Shown: positions 48,600 through 61,599, counted from the stretch's first letter. The stretch is DNA of 64,000 nucleotides from Lithospermum erythrorhizon (GCA_019722365.1 JADFUC010002429.1:248001-312000); one strand, 5' to 3'. Notes: generated from the letters alone by a model not told the origin. Program-made: numbers and translations.

Positions 48600-51150
48600 A
48601 GTGGTTTTATTATTACAGGGAATCTAGGAGTTATCGAAGAGGAGAGAGATAGAGGTACGGCTCCGACAGTTGGATGCAGTCTTATTTGGTGTCGCCCGAT
48701 TCTTTGATAAATGTATCGAAATATTTTTTCTTGATTACCAGATTAATCTATTTTATCTACGTCTTTTACTGACTTTTATGCGTTAATAAAATATTTTTAT
48801 TTTCATGATTAATTAAAATATTTTTTGATAAAATGCCTTTTTAGAATATATTAATAATATTAATCAAATCTTTAATAAAGTACATTTTATATTCATGATC
48901 AAATAAATTGAGATGGAAGGGATATCATTTTAAAAAAATGATGTCATCGTCCTAATAGTCCTCATGCGTCCATACTCTTTTGTAAAGGAAATATCTGATC
49001 GCTAGTCAGTATATCTTGGATAGGCAGTTGTATGACAATTTGAAATCGCGTGAGTCGAATTAAACTACACAAAGCGAAAGCCCGTATGGCCAATTTCATG
49101 ACTTTCGCTCTTCTGCGTTGGCCATAATAATACATTAACTTATAAAACCCGTGTCCGTATTCTTGAATAATAATAATAAGAAGGAGGTAAGTTGCGAGGA
49201 ATAAATAAACTAGCTAGTAGGCGATACTTAAGCAACCAACTCAACGATAGCTCTACTAGCGAGTCAACCCGTATTTGCACGAAAAGGGGAGTTGTCGGCC
49301 TGGCCTGTCGTATTCTGCATTAAGTTATGCACCGGGGACTAATGATATCATGTGTATTATTATTTTATCCGTCTCGAAATAATTGATTCTGATTAATAAA
49401 AAATTGGTTGAATGGTTTTCAACATCAATCATGTTTGAAAATAATGTATTTCAATATTATTTTATTTTGATCATTTATGTTATAAAAACTATATCATTTT
49501 TTGTTACCATTCTGACAGTTAAGTTGAGAATAATGTTAATTTTGGTTAATTGGGTGAAGGATATATTTGAAATGTCCACCCTATTTAGAAAATAATGAAT
49601 GATATGAACATCAATCGCATTTGAAAAATAATTCACATCGATTACTTCAACTAAAAAAATTAACCAAACTACGATTAAGGTGTACATATAATAAAAAATA
49701 TATTGTTATTTAATTTATCTAAGATGCAATATAAATTAGTATATCTTTAACATATTTATTTCACATATAAGGTAAACAGAACAAAAAATATCAAGATAAA
49801 TACTCTTAAAGATATATTTTAGGTGCACACTTAATATAAAAGTGGCATTGAAGAAAAAAAAACTTCCAAACCGTTCAAGTTGAACTATAAGAATTTAAAC
49901 TAAGTCTTGGTTTTTTGACTTTTTAAAATCAATCTATTATGTAGGATCATTTTGAAAATTAAAAAAAAAAATTATCTAAACCGCACATCCTTACCAATAA
50001 ATTAGATAATACGAGGGATACCCGTTTTGCGTTGTGAAGGTGAATGCTCACAAATTAACCTCTATATAAAAAGAGAATGTTTCTTTTGGTCAATCATATA
50101 AAAAAAAGAATGTTTCCTTTGGTCAGTCATCCATTTGGGGTTAAAATTACCGTTTTGCCCCTCTAAAATTTTGTCAGCCATCCATTTAGAATTGAAATTA
50201 CCATTTTGCCCCTCTAACCTCCATATATAAAAGACATTATTTTATTCACATTTCTTATTTTATTTTGATATTTTGACACGATTACAACATATCATCGCCT
50301 CTAATATTTATACCTCTCTCTTCTGGCGTTTGGTGAGTCATTAAAAAAAGCATTATGATTTGGTAAATAATAACACCTCTTTATTCGTATCGTTTCTTTC
50401 ATGATTAAATAATAACACATTTTATTATATGACGTACACCTTTAATGATACCTCACATCTCTTAAGTCTTATTACATGAAATTATGTCATAGCCATATAC
50501 CTGATATCTCTATACGCCCTGCGTCTTACTAATTAAGTAAGATATGCTTTGGCTGACTATTTATCTTCCTCCATTCTCGTTTCTAAGGTTGTTTATTTTC
50601 TTACAAAGTTTTAGGAAATTCAAATTTTGATACTACAAACTAGTTTTTCCTCCACTTTTTAACTAAACAAGAACGCCAATTTTTGGGATTGCCAAAAGAA
50701 AATGTCCACCCCACAATTTGGGATGAAGGGAGTACATATTACGCTTGCAATAATCATTAATCCAGACTGTGTTGCCATTATTTATTCAGCAGATTAGTGA
50801 AGTTGTGGTGGTTAGATAATCAGGTATTTAATAAAGTTAAGCAAAACTTGAAGAATATATTCAATAGTGCATTGATTGTGATCTAAAGTATTCATCGCCC
50901 AGTATCTTCTTTGGCAATTTGATCTTGTGATCAAGACACCAATTATGGTTAATTTCTCATTCATATATACGCTTTTTATTGATGCTATTAGTCCATTTAA
51001 ACTTTAATTTCTTTAAAAAATAACTAAATATTTTATAAGTCAACAAATCTCACTTATTTTATTGTCCCCTCGCTTAGCAATTTATTTTCTTAAATTTATT
51101 CCCTCTAAATTTGATTTATTATTTCGTCCTAATTTGATGACAACTCTCAT
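48600..51150. other. Intergenic DNA
   Basis: The promoter side of the 258-residue NHL gene is at the left. The rest is AT-rich without a recognisable gene. It holds the tandem duplication at 50122-50219, and a Stowaway-like right end (AGGGAGTA) near 50727. Confidence 0.45.
50122..50219. repeat. About 51-base tandem duplication
   Basis: Two consecutive copies start GTCAGTCATCCATTTGGGGT and GTCAGCCATCCATTTAGAAT, each followed by T..AATTACC.TTTTGCCCC and CTCTAA. A shorter related unit (AGAATGTTTC.TTTGGTCA) is repeated just before. Confidence 0.8.
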
Positions 51151-51960
51151 GAATTTTTTCTAGAGTGGAGGCCGGTTAAATAAGTTGTAAATAATGTAAA
51201 TAATAGCTATCATATGATTGTTATAATTATACAAAGAACTTTCCACTACGGACCTCACAGGATGGGTTGGACTTTGACCACTTGAATTGACCTTCCTAAA
51301 GTGATTTCTCTTGGGTGTATTGATCTTGGGACCGCTCCGTCTTCCTCTTTGAAAGGCGGGTTCGGGGATGGTTTGATGTCGATGTATCCGGCGGAGTGCG
51401 GGGAGTGCACTTTCGGTAAGTCGGACTGAAAGTGTGATGAGTGCGATCATGGCCATTCAAACGATCGAGTCGATTTTAGGAGTTATGTGAATATACAAGA
51501 ATGACACAACGTATAGGAAATGGAAAAACTCCACTTTTAGGAGATATTACTAGTGATGGGTATTTATAGGCAAGTACCATGAGTTGTCTCATGGTACTAC
51601 TCGTTAGATAAATGAAACTGTCATTCACTTACAAAATCATAAGGCTTTATCTCCTTGGGCCCATTATCCAGTAGGTATGAGCCACACTTGCACCCAAATA
51701 TCCATATGTATATATCATTCATGATGAATAGTTTCACCTTCATAGGAAAGCGATTCTTGTGATTTTGTGGATGGCGAGCTGCTCATTAGAATAAAATATC
51801 TCGGATAAGTAGAGTATTGGGAAGGGCTCTTGTGGTTTTGATAAGTATCATGACTCGACTTGGCCTGACCTCGAATTCGAGATTCGGCAAATAACTTATT
51901 CTTCTTTATGGAATAATAAGCCTTTTGCTACATTTTACCTGGGGATCCAGACCACACCCG
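51150..51960 (-). repeat. LTR-like stretch of a second Tat-type element
   Basis: It resembles the LTR at 54611-55140 in plan rather than in close sequence: a GC-richer coding-like part, an ATGGGTATTTATAGGCAAGT stretch (compare ATGGATATTTATAGAGAATG) and a downstream accessory ORF on the plus strand at the same side. The ends are not defined. It is called from position and pattern, so confidence is limited. Confidence 0.35.
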
Positions 51961-52602
51961 TTGGATTATAAGCCCCTATAAAGGTAACCCTTGGAATTCG
52001 TTGTCTTTACTTATTACTTATTAATTTTAACTATCACATTCTCTACCGCTTTCCTCTGCAATTTGTTGCCACTTTCCTTATACGCCTTTTATTCATCCTC
52101 AACTTTCTACTTCCTGACTTTGTTTCCTATTCTTCGATCCTCCTCCTTAACAAAAGGTATGTATTTAGCTCTGTATATCTATTGTGTTGTTTTTTTTTAA
52201 TTACCTCCCCAAGTATGAGTACAAAGTTTTGATCTTTGTAAATCGTCATGAGTGGGGGGTCCACTGAGGGAAGGTCGGTAGGTGAAGGGTGCAATGCAGT
52301 GACCTTTCGTGTCTCGCCCAGATCTGGTGTGTCTTTAGGGTTTTAGGTTGGTTGTTTTGGGGATTTTGATAGCATTTATGAAGTAGGAAGATTAATCCCT
52401 GTTCTTATTTAATATCTGGGGTGTCGGGAAACGTGTAAGATCTAGAAGGTGAATATGAACAGTTGTTGAAGATTCTGCTGATTCTGTGAATGTGCTTGAA
52501 GCCCCTCTTTCCCTTTTCCCAAGAACACTTATGTTTTGCTTATGACTCCCATAATTTTCACAACTTGTGTTTAACCCGCTGCTCATTATCTTTAACGCAG
52601 AT

Positions 52603-53560
52603 ATGGCTAGCGGTTCTAACCCGAAATCGTCCAAAAATTCTTCGAGGCCGGACTCGCCCATTGTGGTAATGGACCCTGAATCCCTTGGCTTTTGTAGACT
52701 TTATTCAACTCTAGGCGTTGAGATTACCATGGGCGATTTGAGTTTTACTCCTTTCCATGACCCCTTTGCTAATATGGAAATTCCTCAGGAGGTGGTGGAG
52801 GACATGTGCCGGGCTATGCATGACAACCCAGAGGAAGAATTCATGCAGCCTGCGAGAGGTGCTTTTGGTCGAACCCTTAGCGGTCGCAACCCAGTCCCGA
52901 CTCGTGATACCCGTGACCGTTGCCTCAGCTACTCCCTGGGCAGTATGGCAGCTTCCGGACCCTACTATGACCAGTGTCTTCCGCCCGCCATTCCTACCAT
53001 CTTTCGAGACTCCTGGCAGTTCATTTTCCTGGTGGACTAGATAACTTTAGGCAGTATTTCTCTATTCCCACTTTTGTGCAGACTGACTCCCAACAGAAGG
53101 GGATAAAGTTTGAATGCGAATTCGATCGCATCAAGCAGAAGGTCCACCTGCGGGTTGGACTGCCATGTACATAGAATCCCTTTCCTACGGTTGTAGGTTT
53201 CCCATTCACCTTTTGTGAATGACATTTATTAGGCGCCAAACCGTGCTCCGGGGCAATAGCACCAGTGGTGGATAGAGATTACCATGTTCATAGTAGTGCA
53301 ACAGGATAGTTCATATAGAACCACTACCGTAGAGCTATTTTTAGTTGCATACCTCCACTCGGGGTGGCTTACTTCCTTCAGTGACGGAGACAGGTTTATC
53401 TTCGCATACCCCAAAGTAGACAAGGTCTCGAAACCAGCGTTCCAAGTGGTTCGCGAAGGGAAGGTATAGACGGCGGTTCCAGGTTCCTTTGCGGGGTCAC
53501 CACCATGCCGTACGAAGATGCCGCATGGATCACAACTCAAGCCCCGGAGACATTACGTGA
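52603..53560 (+). pseudogene. Accessory ORF fragment of a Tat-type retroelement, copy 1
   Basis: It opens with MASGSNPKSSKNSSRPDSP after an acceptor-like TTTAACGCAG and stays open to 53040. It continues in a shifted frame (QYFSIPTFVQTDSQQ region, 53040-53170) and a further broken one to about 53560. The N-terminus matches the start of the accessory ORF at 55403 (MA-SSNN..STRPSHP). This indicates two related copies. It lies on the strand opposite to the pol genes of the neighbouring element, as known for accessory antisense ORFs of plant Tat-lineage retrotransposons. Several frame breaks and the loss of sequence after 53.6 kb show it is a truncated, decayed copy. Function unknown. Confidence 0.5.
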
Positions 53561-53599
53561 ATTATTCGGCGCTCCCTTTGCATTACAAGGTCTTTTGTG

Positions 53600-54605
53600 A
53601 ATGGGCATGATATTACTTAGTTTAGTTTGCATGAATGTCGGATGCTCCGACTATCATGTTTTGGGTTTAAAAATGTTTGGTATGCTGAAAAAATATACTC
53701 TTACATATTATATCTATTATAAAGTTTGGTAAATATTTTTGGTCACTTGTAATAATTATTGGTTTGAACTATCATGACCACTATTAAACTTTAAGAGACC
53801 GGCAGTTTAACAAGTGTGTATTTAAATCTTGCATGTCAAACGTAGTATGTTTTTGTTTATTGTTACAAACGTTGAGCTAAATTGTGCACCACTTGGGACG
53901 TAGTTAGACGGATAATCCAACTATTTGGGCATTTGGTTTAACGTAATAAATAAGCCTTGTAGTTATTATCAAAGTTGTCTCATGAAAGAAGAGAAGAAAT
54001 ACCTTACATCTTTGACATTGATGTCACTTTTTATCTTTACTTATTTCTCATTTATAGTAATATCATAATTTATCATGCTCATAAAGAAAATTCAATAAAA
54101 TATAAGAAAAGCATTTTGCACTATAAGTTGGTGGAGAGTTGCATTTTTTGATGACCAAAGTGGAATGTTTTAGTGATCCACTAATAAAAATACTTTACCA
54201 CCAAATAATGCAAAAAGTAATGACATTTTAGATAAAGTGAAGATATAGGTATTTTAGGCAAGTAAATGAACTCATTCTTGCCAATTATGGAGCCAGCATG
54301 TGTTGTCATCATGATTGAAAACAATTATTTGTAAATTGTAACCATGTTTACAACCAAGAGCCAGGGTCGGTCCCAAATAATGGTGTAAAAAAAAAATTAC
54401 TCCGTAATGCAAGTAGTAGGTTCAAATTTGAAATATATATTTGGACCATCTTTCATTGATCAAAAGCTTTTACTGCTTATATAAATATGAATTTTCATAA
54501 CTTCAGGTTAAATCCTATTTCAAAAATGTCATGTTCAAAGAAGTAAATTACGCATAAGTAAAGTGGTGACACATATAAACTTCATAAGTGTTGGAAAATC
54601 AAAGT
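53600..54605. other. AT-rich spacer between the two retroelement pieces
   Basis: No reading frame with coding character. AT-rich DNA that separates the copy 1 fragment from the LTR beginning near 54611; it probably represents the host DNA into which the larger element inserted. Confidence 0.45.
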
Positions 54606-54610
54606 TGATG

Positions 54611-55140
54611 TGTATCATTTCGAGTCTCTTAATGGGAGAATCTTATATAAGTGCGTCTTGGATTCGCTGACACACGCTCTACAGTTTGGTGTTAGTAATC
54701 CTTTTCGAGTGATGGCTCTCTCCCGTCTCACATGCTGGCTTAACAGTTTGGGCCTTGGGATATCTTGAGATAGAGGTCCCGAGGTGAATTGTAATGCCCG
54801 GCTTAACATGAGTGGTTCTTTCTAAGTTTGTGAGGTGGTTCGCTGGCTGTGAAGTGCTTATTGATGAAATCCGGAGGATTGTTGTACCTAAACCATGACC
54901 GAAGTCGATCACCATTTCTTCAGATCTTGAAGTTGGTTGGGTGTTTGTAAAGCTATGTGAACAGTATAACAATTCATATTAGCATTGCCTTTAATTGAGG
55001 GTTTGACATGGATATTTATAGAGAATGTTGAAGGTCTTGGTGTCTTAAGATGTGGTGAAGTGTCGCGTCCTAAAGTTGATGTGACCCTCTTTGGATGGGC
55101 TCCATGACCTTTTATTTAATGTCCATATCAATTGCTCCTT
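54611..55140 (-). repeat. 3' LTR of the Tat-like element
   Basis: About 530 bases, aligned by eye to 63071-63634 along its length. It starts at TGTATCATTTCGAG, shares CTTGGATTC and TTGGTGT blocks, GGGATAT.TTGAG.TAGAGG.CCC, TTGTTGTAC, and the TTTATAGAGAATGTTGAAGG segment, and ends TAATGTCCATATCA. A polypurine tract adjoins at 55141-55154. Confidence 0.75.
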
Positions 55141-55154
55141 TTAATTCCAACAAT
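55141..55154 (-). other. Polypurine tract
   Basis: The minus strand reads TTAAAAGGAGCAAT directly before the TG of the 3' LTR, the position where plus-strand DNA synthesis is primed in LTR elements. Confidence 0.6.
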
Positions 55155-55402
55155 TCTATCGTCAATTTTCAAATGGTAGTAAAATTTGAAGGGTTAAAAT
55201 CTCTCGCCAACCACTTGGTGCTATCTTTATGGCCAAAAAATTCCAAAGGACAAGCGTATGATCATATAAGAGGTAACCGCCTCTTCATTTTTTATTATTC
55301 AATTTCAAAAATTTACTATTATACTATTCTTCGTCAGCGACGGAGAGCTCTTTTTATTTCTGTAACTTTCCGTTTCACGTAACTCATCTCCTCACTTTCG
55401 TT

Positions 55403-57621
55403 ATGGCATAATCAAGCAACAATCTTTCCACAAGACCCTCTCATCCTTCCCACATCCTCAACCAAACCCTTCGTGAGGTATGTTTGGCTAGGATGGTAGC
55501 CGAAGTAGATGGTGTATATAGTTTCAATGATGAAACTGTTTTCTTGTTTTAACGTCCTCGCGCATGTATTTTACGCTGTCGTCAACTTAGTTCCCCAGGG
55601 TCCCGTTAACATCGAAGTTCACGCCTCAATTGAAATTCCGGCTTTGACGAGTTTGTACCACCACTCTACCATGGAAGAAGCTCCTGAAGACAGGGTCTTT
55701 GTTGAGGATGGTCCCAGCTACTCCTACCGTCGCTTCTCTGGATTGGATATTTCGAAGCCCGCTAGGTAACCGTTCTAGGATGGGGCCACCGACTCCAGCT
55801 ACCTTTCTAAACGCCCGAAAGGAAGTCCTCCCACTTGAGCCCCCTATACTCTAGAAGAGGTGAAAAGCGAAGGCGATGCCGAGGTTGATGCGATTATCAA
55901 CGGATCCGTAATTACTATGGAATTCCTGACGAGGTGAAGACCCGTATTCCCTTAGAGGGAGAAAGTGTGGATGCCCCTTCCTGACAGAGGCACCGAGGAG
56001 GAGGGTGAATCCGGAAGGTCTGACCGTTTCCAACGCCGAGATACTTCTCTATTTTGGGAATTTTTTAATTATGGTCTCCAACTTCCTATGTCGGGGTTTG
56101 TTGATGAAGTCCTAGTGACATTGGATCGTTCTCCGGGTCTGTTAATGCCATTTGCTTTGTTGGTTTTGCCGTGTTCTAAAGTGGCATGTCTTTGGGGTTG
56201 GGTCGTACTTGACATGGCTTCATGGATTGATCCTGTCGCCACAAGGTCCCTTGGCCTATTTTTCAGGTTACTCCCTTCACACGCTTCATACCACGAAGAA
56301 GGTGGACAAAGTAGAACTAGCCATTCGTTTAAGCTATGGTTCTTAGCTAAGGGAGGTTTGGTAATTCTGAGATCCGACACCATTGGTTTTACATCGGCCC
56401 TCTGCGCTCTGAGGATTACTGCCCAAAGCCCAAACCGAGAGTGGAGAAGTTGAGAAGCAGACTTTCCTGTACCCAGGTGATACGTGATGAGGACGTGTTA
56501 ATTAAGGCCGGGCTAACCAAAGGAGTATGCAAATTCCCCAACACAACCCTTCGTAAGTCATGTCTTCATATTTGATTTCTTTGCGTAAGTTATCCTCTTA
56601 ATTCTCACACATACTTTTTTCTTGTTTTTTTTTAGTGGATCTCTTGTCGCTGAAACGTCACCATGTTTACGTACCTCATAGGTCGCTATATAAGGTGACT
56701 GAAGATGCTTTTAGGCTGGTCTCTAGCTAATAGAGTGTGGGCGCCCAGGATAACTTGCGGATGCCTCGTGGCTCAATTCCCAAGAAGTCCCGAAGGAGGC
56801 CCTTCAAGAAAGCCATTCTAGGATGCCCCATTATTACTAAAAATTTTGAAACATTCAATCTCAGCTATCGATGCTTTCCACTTGTTACCACGTATCCCGA
56901 CCGCTTCTTCCTTCCTTGGATATAGTAGCTTTGGCTCAAAGTCTCCCCCTCGCCGCTCCTCCATGAGAGGCCTGCTAGTTACAGCAGCTTATCTCTCGGG
57001 TATCCCTACTCCCTTCCCTCGGATATGCACATTTACTAAGAAGGCCGGTTTCTAAGAGGAGGAACCTCTGCCTCTCTTTCTTTGAAGGCTACATCTTTGA
57101 GAGCGACATTAGGGGAATTATGGGCTATTCCTCTCCTTTAGAACTCCGGGCCTTTTCTAGATTTCCATCTTAAAGGTCCACTGCTTCCTTTCTTTTGAAT
57201 TCTGGTAATCTTCCTTACTCACCGAGTTTTGTGATTACTTTTGTAGTCCACGGAGTGTACTCACGGGTTATTCTTAAAATGGAAAGATTCTGAAGAATCC
57301 CGGGCCACCTCTGAGGCAGATAAAGCTTCTTTGGAGAAACGTCTTTCCGAGGTCATTAGGGAGAGGGATGAAGCTCGGGCCCAGGCTACAGATTTGAAGA
57401 ACAAGCATGCAGACCTTCAAGCCGTTTGCAATGGGCTTGTCAAGTCTAAAGTTGATCTCTCTTCTAAGCATAAGATTGACACGGTTGTCTTCAAGAGTTC
57501 TCTGGAAGAATCTGAACGGCGATCTTGGGATCTCAGGGCTCAACTGGACTCCTCCCAAGAACTATTAGCTGCTTCGGAAAAGCAGTTATCTATGAGGCCT
57601 CACTCACAGAGTGGTTATTGA
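55403..57621 (+). pseudogene. Antisense accessory ORF of the Tat-like element, copy 2
   Basis: A decayed gene on the strand opposite to pol, between integrase and the 3' LTR. It starts ATGGCA and has a stop as codon 3, then SSNN..STRPSHP, similar to copy 1 at 52603. A donor-like GAG/GTATGT follows at about 55478. Later pieces are 55509-55769 (acidic, ending SYRRFSGLDISKPAR) and 55965-56453 with FWEFFNYGLQLPMSGFVDEV, then VTLDRSPGLLMPFALLVL. This resembles the 'putative gypsy type transposon' (PF04195) pattern often annotated in such ORFs. A C-terminal coiled coil lies at 57331-57621 (RERDEARAQATDLKNKHADL...). An intron-like T-rich acceptor precedes the VDLLSLKRHHVYVP piece at 56636. Multiple frame breaks. 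Molecular function of these ORFs is unknown. Confidence 0.55.
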
Positions 57622-58205
57622 AAGTTTAAGAATTCGAGGAACTATAAGATCTTCTTATCAATGAGACTGTCTAAATAATGAAGACTTTCAGCCTCAAAGT
57701 CTATGAAGAATTCTCGGTATTACATTCCATGTTCCACTGAGTTCATTGAATGAGCACTTCGGGGGAAACTACGTGGTCACTGGTGATCTTGAAGAGAGTG
57801 ATGATGACACTGGTGTTGATGACCAGAGCGATGATGGCCTCGGGAAGATGAGGATGGTGATGGTGATGGTGTTGATGCTTGACTTCTTTTGATATGTTTT
57901 TCCATATTTTGTTAAACTTTTGTCCATATTCCCTCGGGCCTGCCATTAGTGCGGGTGCCATTACTATGTAACACTCTTTTGGTTTAGTAATGGTTACGCA
58001 CTTTTCTTTATTTTTTGTAATTTTTATTCTCTTTTCTCTTATATCTCTTCATCACTTTGCTCTTTTCTTTATCTTTTTCTTTTGACTTGTATATGTTATT
58101 TTGTGATAATACTTTGCCCCCTATCATGATACCATCCTCCCTTTGGGGATTGGTTTCGTGATATTTTTCATCAATCACCTTGCATTCCTTGTGTGAATTT
58201 CCTGG

Positions 58206-58790
58206 GGCCCCTCACAGGTGATCCCAATCCCGCTCGGGTTTCAAAGTGGTGAATGATCTATTTCATGAACCCCAATGATCGATTAACCAGGGGAACAGTG
58301 ATCTAATTAACCGGGTTCCTCTTCTAGTGGAGGTTAGAGTCTTATTCATTGAACCCGAGTCGATTGACTAGGGAATGGCAGTGATGCGCCCTTGGGTTTC
58401 CCTAGTGGAGGTTAAGTGATCTTATTCACTTGAACCACAGAGATGATCTACGATTAAGCTCAGGACCCGCAGTGGTCTAATTCACTCGGGTTTCCCTCCT
58501 AGTGGAGGTTAAGTGATCTTATTCAACGATCCCGAATGATCGATTCGCGGGACCACGGGTGATCATTAAAACCGGGTTTCAATCACTTGGAGGTTAAGTG
58601 ATGCTTGTTGTGGCAGACCCGAATAATTTGATTCACTCGGGGACCACGGTGATCTAATTCACTTTCGGTTTCCACTCCTGTGGAGGTTCAAGTGTCTTGA
58701 ACCCGAATGATTTGATTCGCTCGGGGGACCATGATGATCTTATTTCGCAGGTTTCCACCTCACTTGTGGAGGTTAAATGATCTTAATTTA
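58206..58790. repeat. Minisatellite in the 3' untranslated part of the Tat-like element
   Basis: About six degenerate copies of a unit containing GTGGAGGTTAAGTGATCTTA, then TTCA..GAACCCGAATGATC, then GGGACCACGGTGATCTAATT. The GTGGAGGTTA mark recurs at about 58328, 58406, 58503, 58588, 58681 and 58756, so spacing is 75-97 bases. Tandem repeats between integrase and the LTR are known from Tat-lineage elements. Confidence 0.75.
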
Positions 58791-59079
58791 CTTATCCTGG
58801 AAATGTCTTTTTGGCATAAAGGTTTTCTGTTTCCAAAGGCATATTTGTGTTTTGTCCCAACTTTAACTCAAAGTTTGTTTACAAAAGATGGGGAATCATA
58901 CATTGAAATATTTTAGGTATAATATCTTTTGAGATATATCCGTGCCATGTATGCTTGATAACTTTTCAGCTCTTGACTCTCGTATGTTCTGGGCCTATAT
59001 TCACTTTAATCTTGTAAGGTCCACCAGCTTTGGGGTTGAGTTTGTCTGCTGCTTGGAGTTTGCTAGCTTGAAGGAAGGC

Positions 59080-59720
59080 CGAGAGTACTAGATCTCCCTC
59101 TTTGAATTGCGAACTCTGACCCTTGATTGTAGAAGCATGCCATCAATTGTTGTACCTCACATTCGGTCTGAGGGGCTTTGTCTGTAGCTTCGTCCGTGAA
59201 GTTAGGAATTCTCTCATATGCTCCCGTTCTTCTCTTCGTTGAAGCAGGTTGTGCGTACATTTGGCAAGCTAAATTCTCTTTTTGGCGCCCGCGACTCTGT
59301 TCGAATACCAAGCTAAAGGGTCTACCATTGGCGTTTGAGGGGTGGTTACGTAAGACAAGAACTTGTGGGAGCTCACCATTACCATTTTGCCCTGACTCGG
59401 GGAGGTTCTTCCAATCCCTTGAAAGATGGTCGGTTCGCTGACATACCTCGTTGTGGGGTAACACGGTGCAAGCGATGCTTTCGATCCGGCGTTCTTGGCG
59501 TATCCGTAGAGAGAGGCATGGAACCGAGGGCCGTTGATATCAAGATCTTGGATATTCCATAATGAGTAAATGATGTTTTTCCAAATAAACCACCAAATAT
59601 CTTACGCATTGATATTTCTTAGAGGCATAGGCTTCCATTGCTTTCTTGAAGTAATCAGCTGCAGCATGACATATTTATGTATTTGGTGGCGGGTTTCCTG
59701 AACCTGTATCACCAATTACA
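59080..59720 (-). pseudogene. Integrase remnant of the Tat-like element
   Basis: Pieces of a Ty3/gypsy integrase are scattered over shifted minus-strand frames. They are ADYFKKAMEAYA (compare the family VDYFSKWVEA), YGISKILIS (compare FGIPRILISD), then NANGRPFSLVFEQSRG (compare ATGETPFSLVFG), and a C-terminal QQLMACFYNQ stretch (compare ARFYNKRV). The DDE triad cannot be read intact because of indels and a substitution after ILIS. Position after the RNase H fits gag-pol order in gypsy elements. Confidence 0.65.
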
Positions 59721-60419
59721 TGGCAAATGGTATGGGACAATCTTGGTCATTTCAGTAAGCTAGTTTTGAGGCTGCCCTCATTTTTTCTTGAGGTGCACAC
59801 TTTTGACGTATTCCAAGGTCATTCATTAATAGGCCCCAGGCATTATCACCTTTCGTGTGATCTTTAGGGCTCAAGAATTTCACGATGTGATGGTTACAAT
59901 CTCACTCATGGACTTAAGCGAGTTTGTTACTTTATTTGAGGATCTGAGTGATGATGGACTAGGTGGGATACGCGTATAATTCCCACTTGAAACATCCCAG
60001 GCTTAACCACGTTTTGCAACTTCAAGCCGACTTTTCCTTGGGCAACTCACGGTGGTCAAGAATTTGACTATGGGGAATCGCGCTTGATCCTCTCTCTTCT
60101 CCCGCGGGGAACATTAACATCTCTTATTGGTTGGTTTTCCAGATCTTCTATGAACTCCTTGGGAAATATCAATATAATAAATTCGTAGCCAACCTAGAGA
60201 GATGGTAGGCGTGCTCATTTTCACCTCGAGGTATGTGCTCAAAGATAACATAGTCAAATCTTGAGACTATGGTTGTAGCCTTTTCATGTTACTTCCTCAG
60301 GCTTTTATTTTATCCCAGCGATTTCTCATGATACACTTTCGATAACCAAGTTGGAATCCCTCTTTACCTGATTCCCGACATTCCGGGCTTTGAGCTGTCA
60401 ACCTTGTTACCGTAGCCAT

Positions 60420-60548
60420 TATTCGGCCTGGGTTATTTGTGACCCGGAACTGGAATCTCAAGGCATATTCAAAACAAGACTCCTCGGGTCCTTGGATCAA
60501 GATTCCTACCCCTGCTCCTTTCAGATTACTAGCCTCATCCATAGACAA
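60420..60548 (-). pseudogene. Second (archaeal-type) RNase H remnant
   Basis: The minus-strand frame has MDEASNLKGAGVGILIQGPE followed by an FEYALRFQFRVTNNPG stretch. This matches the opening of the extra RNase H of Tat-lineage elements (family pattern VDGASNxxGxGaGvvL...EYALRxxFxATNNEAEY). The second catalytic stretch after TNN is altered, and the frame then loses similarity, so it is inactive. This domain is the main argument for Tat rather than other gypsy clades. Confidence 0.65.
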
Positions 60549-60918
60549 GGTCCACGTAGGTGTTAGCTCCCAGCCGGGTGGTGGGACTACCAGTGCGTTC
60601 TATTACAAAGTCGGCCAACGCCTGGGCTTTGATTCCGGTTCTGGCGATGAAGGTGATTTCAAATTCACTAAATTCAATTGCCCACTTAGTGAGTCTTACC
60701 GTTTATGCGAGTTAAGGATAATATTCTATTTGATAGTTGTTTTGTGACACTGTCCCAAGGGTGGTTCAGTAAACCAGGTTTCTTGCGAAGTGATGAGGCT
60801 AACACGAACCTATCAATGAGAGGATAATTCTCCTCCCAGAGTCCATGGTTTATAGCTCGCGTAGTATATGGGCTTGAATGTTCTCATCTCCGCCTCGTAT
60901 GCTTCTGACTCCTTAGAA

Positions 60919-61351
60919 TCACGGCCAAGTATAAGTTGGAGTTCCTCTTTTCCTTCGAATTCGGGTAAATATCTTGGGTGACCTTAAATAATCTTTCAAC
61001 TCTTGAGCTTTGGAACATTCCCAGCATCCAGCGTGAACTCTCCTCTGAAGCATCTCGGTTTTATGAAAATGGTAGTTTACATCTCGGATGAGATATAGAA
61101 AGGTATGACTTGGGGCTTGCGTTTGTCTTATGGCATCAATTTTTGCCGGGTTAGGTTTCGGTACACCGTTCACTTATCATGAACCCTAAGAATTTCCCCG
61201 AAGTTATCCCAAACGAGCACTTTTCTGGGTTGATGCGCAATTGACTTTCTTTCAGCTTTATCAAAGTCTCTTCAAGGTTCTCCAAGTGTTCTCCCTGCTT
61301 CTTGCTCTTGACTAACATATCATCCACATAGATTTCCATAGTTGCTAGCAA
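60919..61351 (-). pseudogene. Reverse transcriptase remnant of the Tat-like element
   Basis: The minus-strand frame at 61351-61151 contains IYVDDMLVKSK, the polymerase catalytic YVDD box. HLENLEETLIKLKESQLRIN, then PEKCSFGITSGKFLGFMIS, follow, which is typical RT thumb-side sequence of Ty3/gypsy. The match continues in a shifted frame at 61173-60919 (NPAKIDAIRQTQAPSHTFLY, then QELKDYLRSPKI), corresponding to the connection region. Frame shifts and a missing N-terminal RT half make it non-functional. Confidence 0.85.
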
Positions 61352-61599
61352 TTCTGAGGACTAATTGTAGGGGTGTCATGGGGTATCTCGATCCACTTCC
61401 AATTCTTGCGGAGGGCTTTGTCACTTCTCATCATTAGTGGCCATAGGGGCTATACATGGCTCTAATGGCATCTGCTTTCGGGGTGGTATCTCCTCCACAA
61501 GTCCTCCCGAAATTGTATCAGACCGATCCGGTGACCCGAGGTGGAACCGAACAGGGTTTATCGTTTCTTAGAAGTGAACTCTTAAATGCCGGGAGATTT

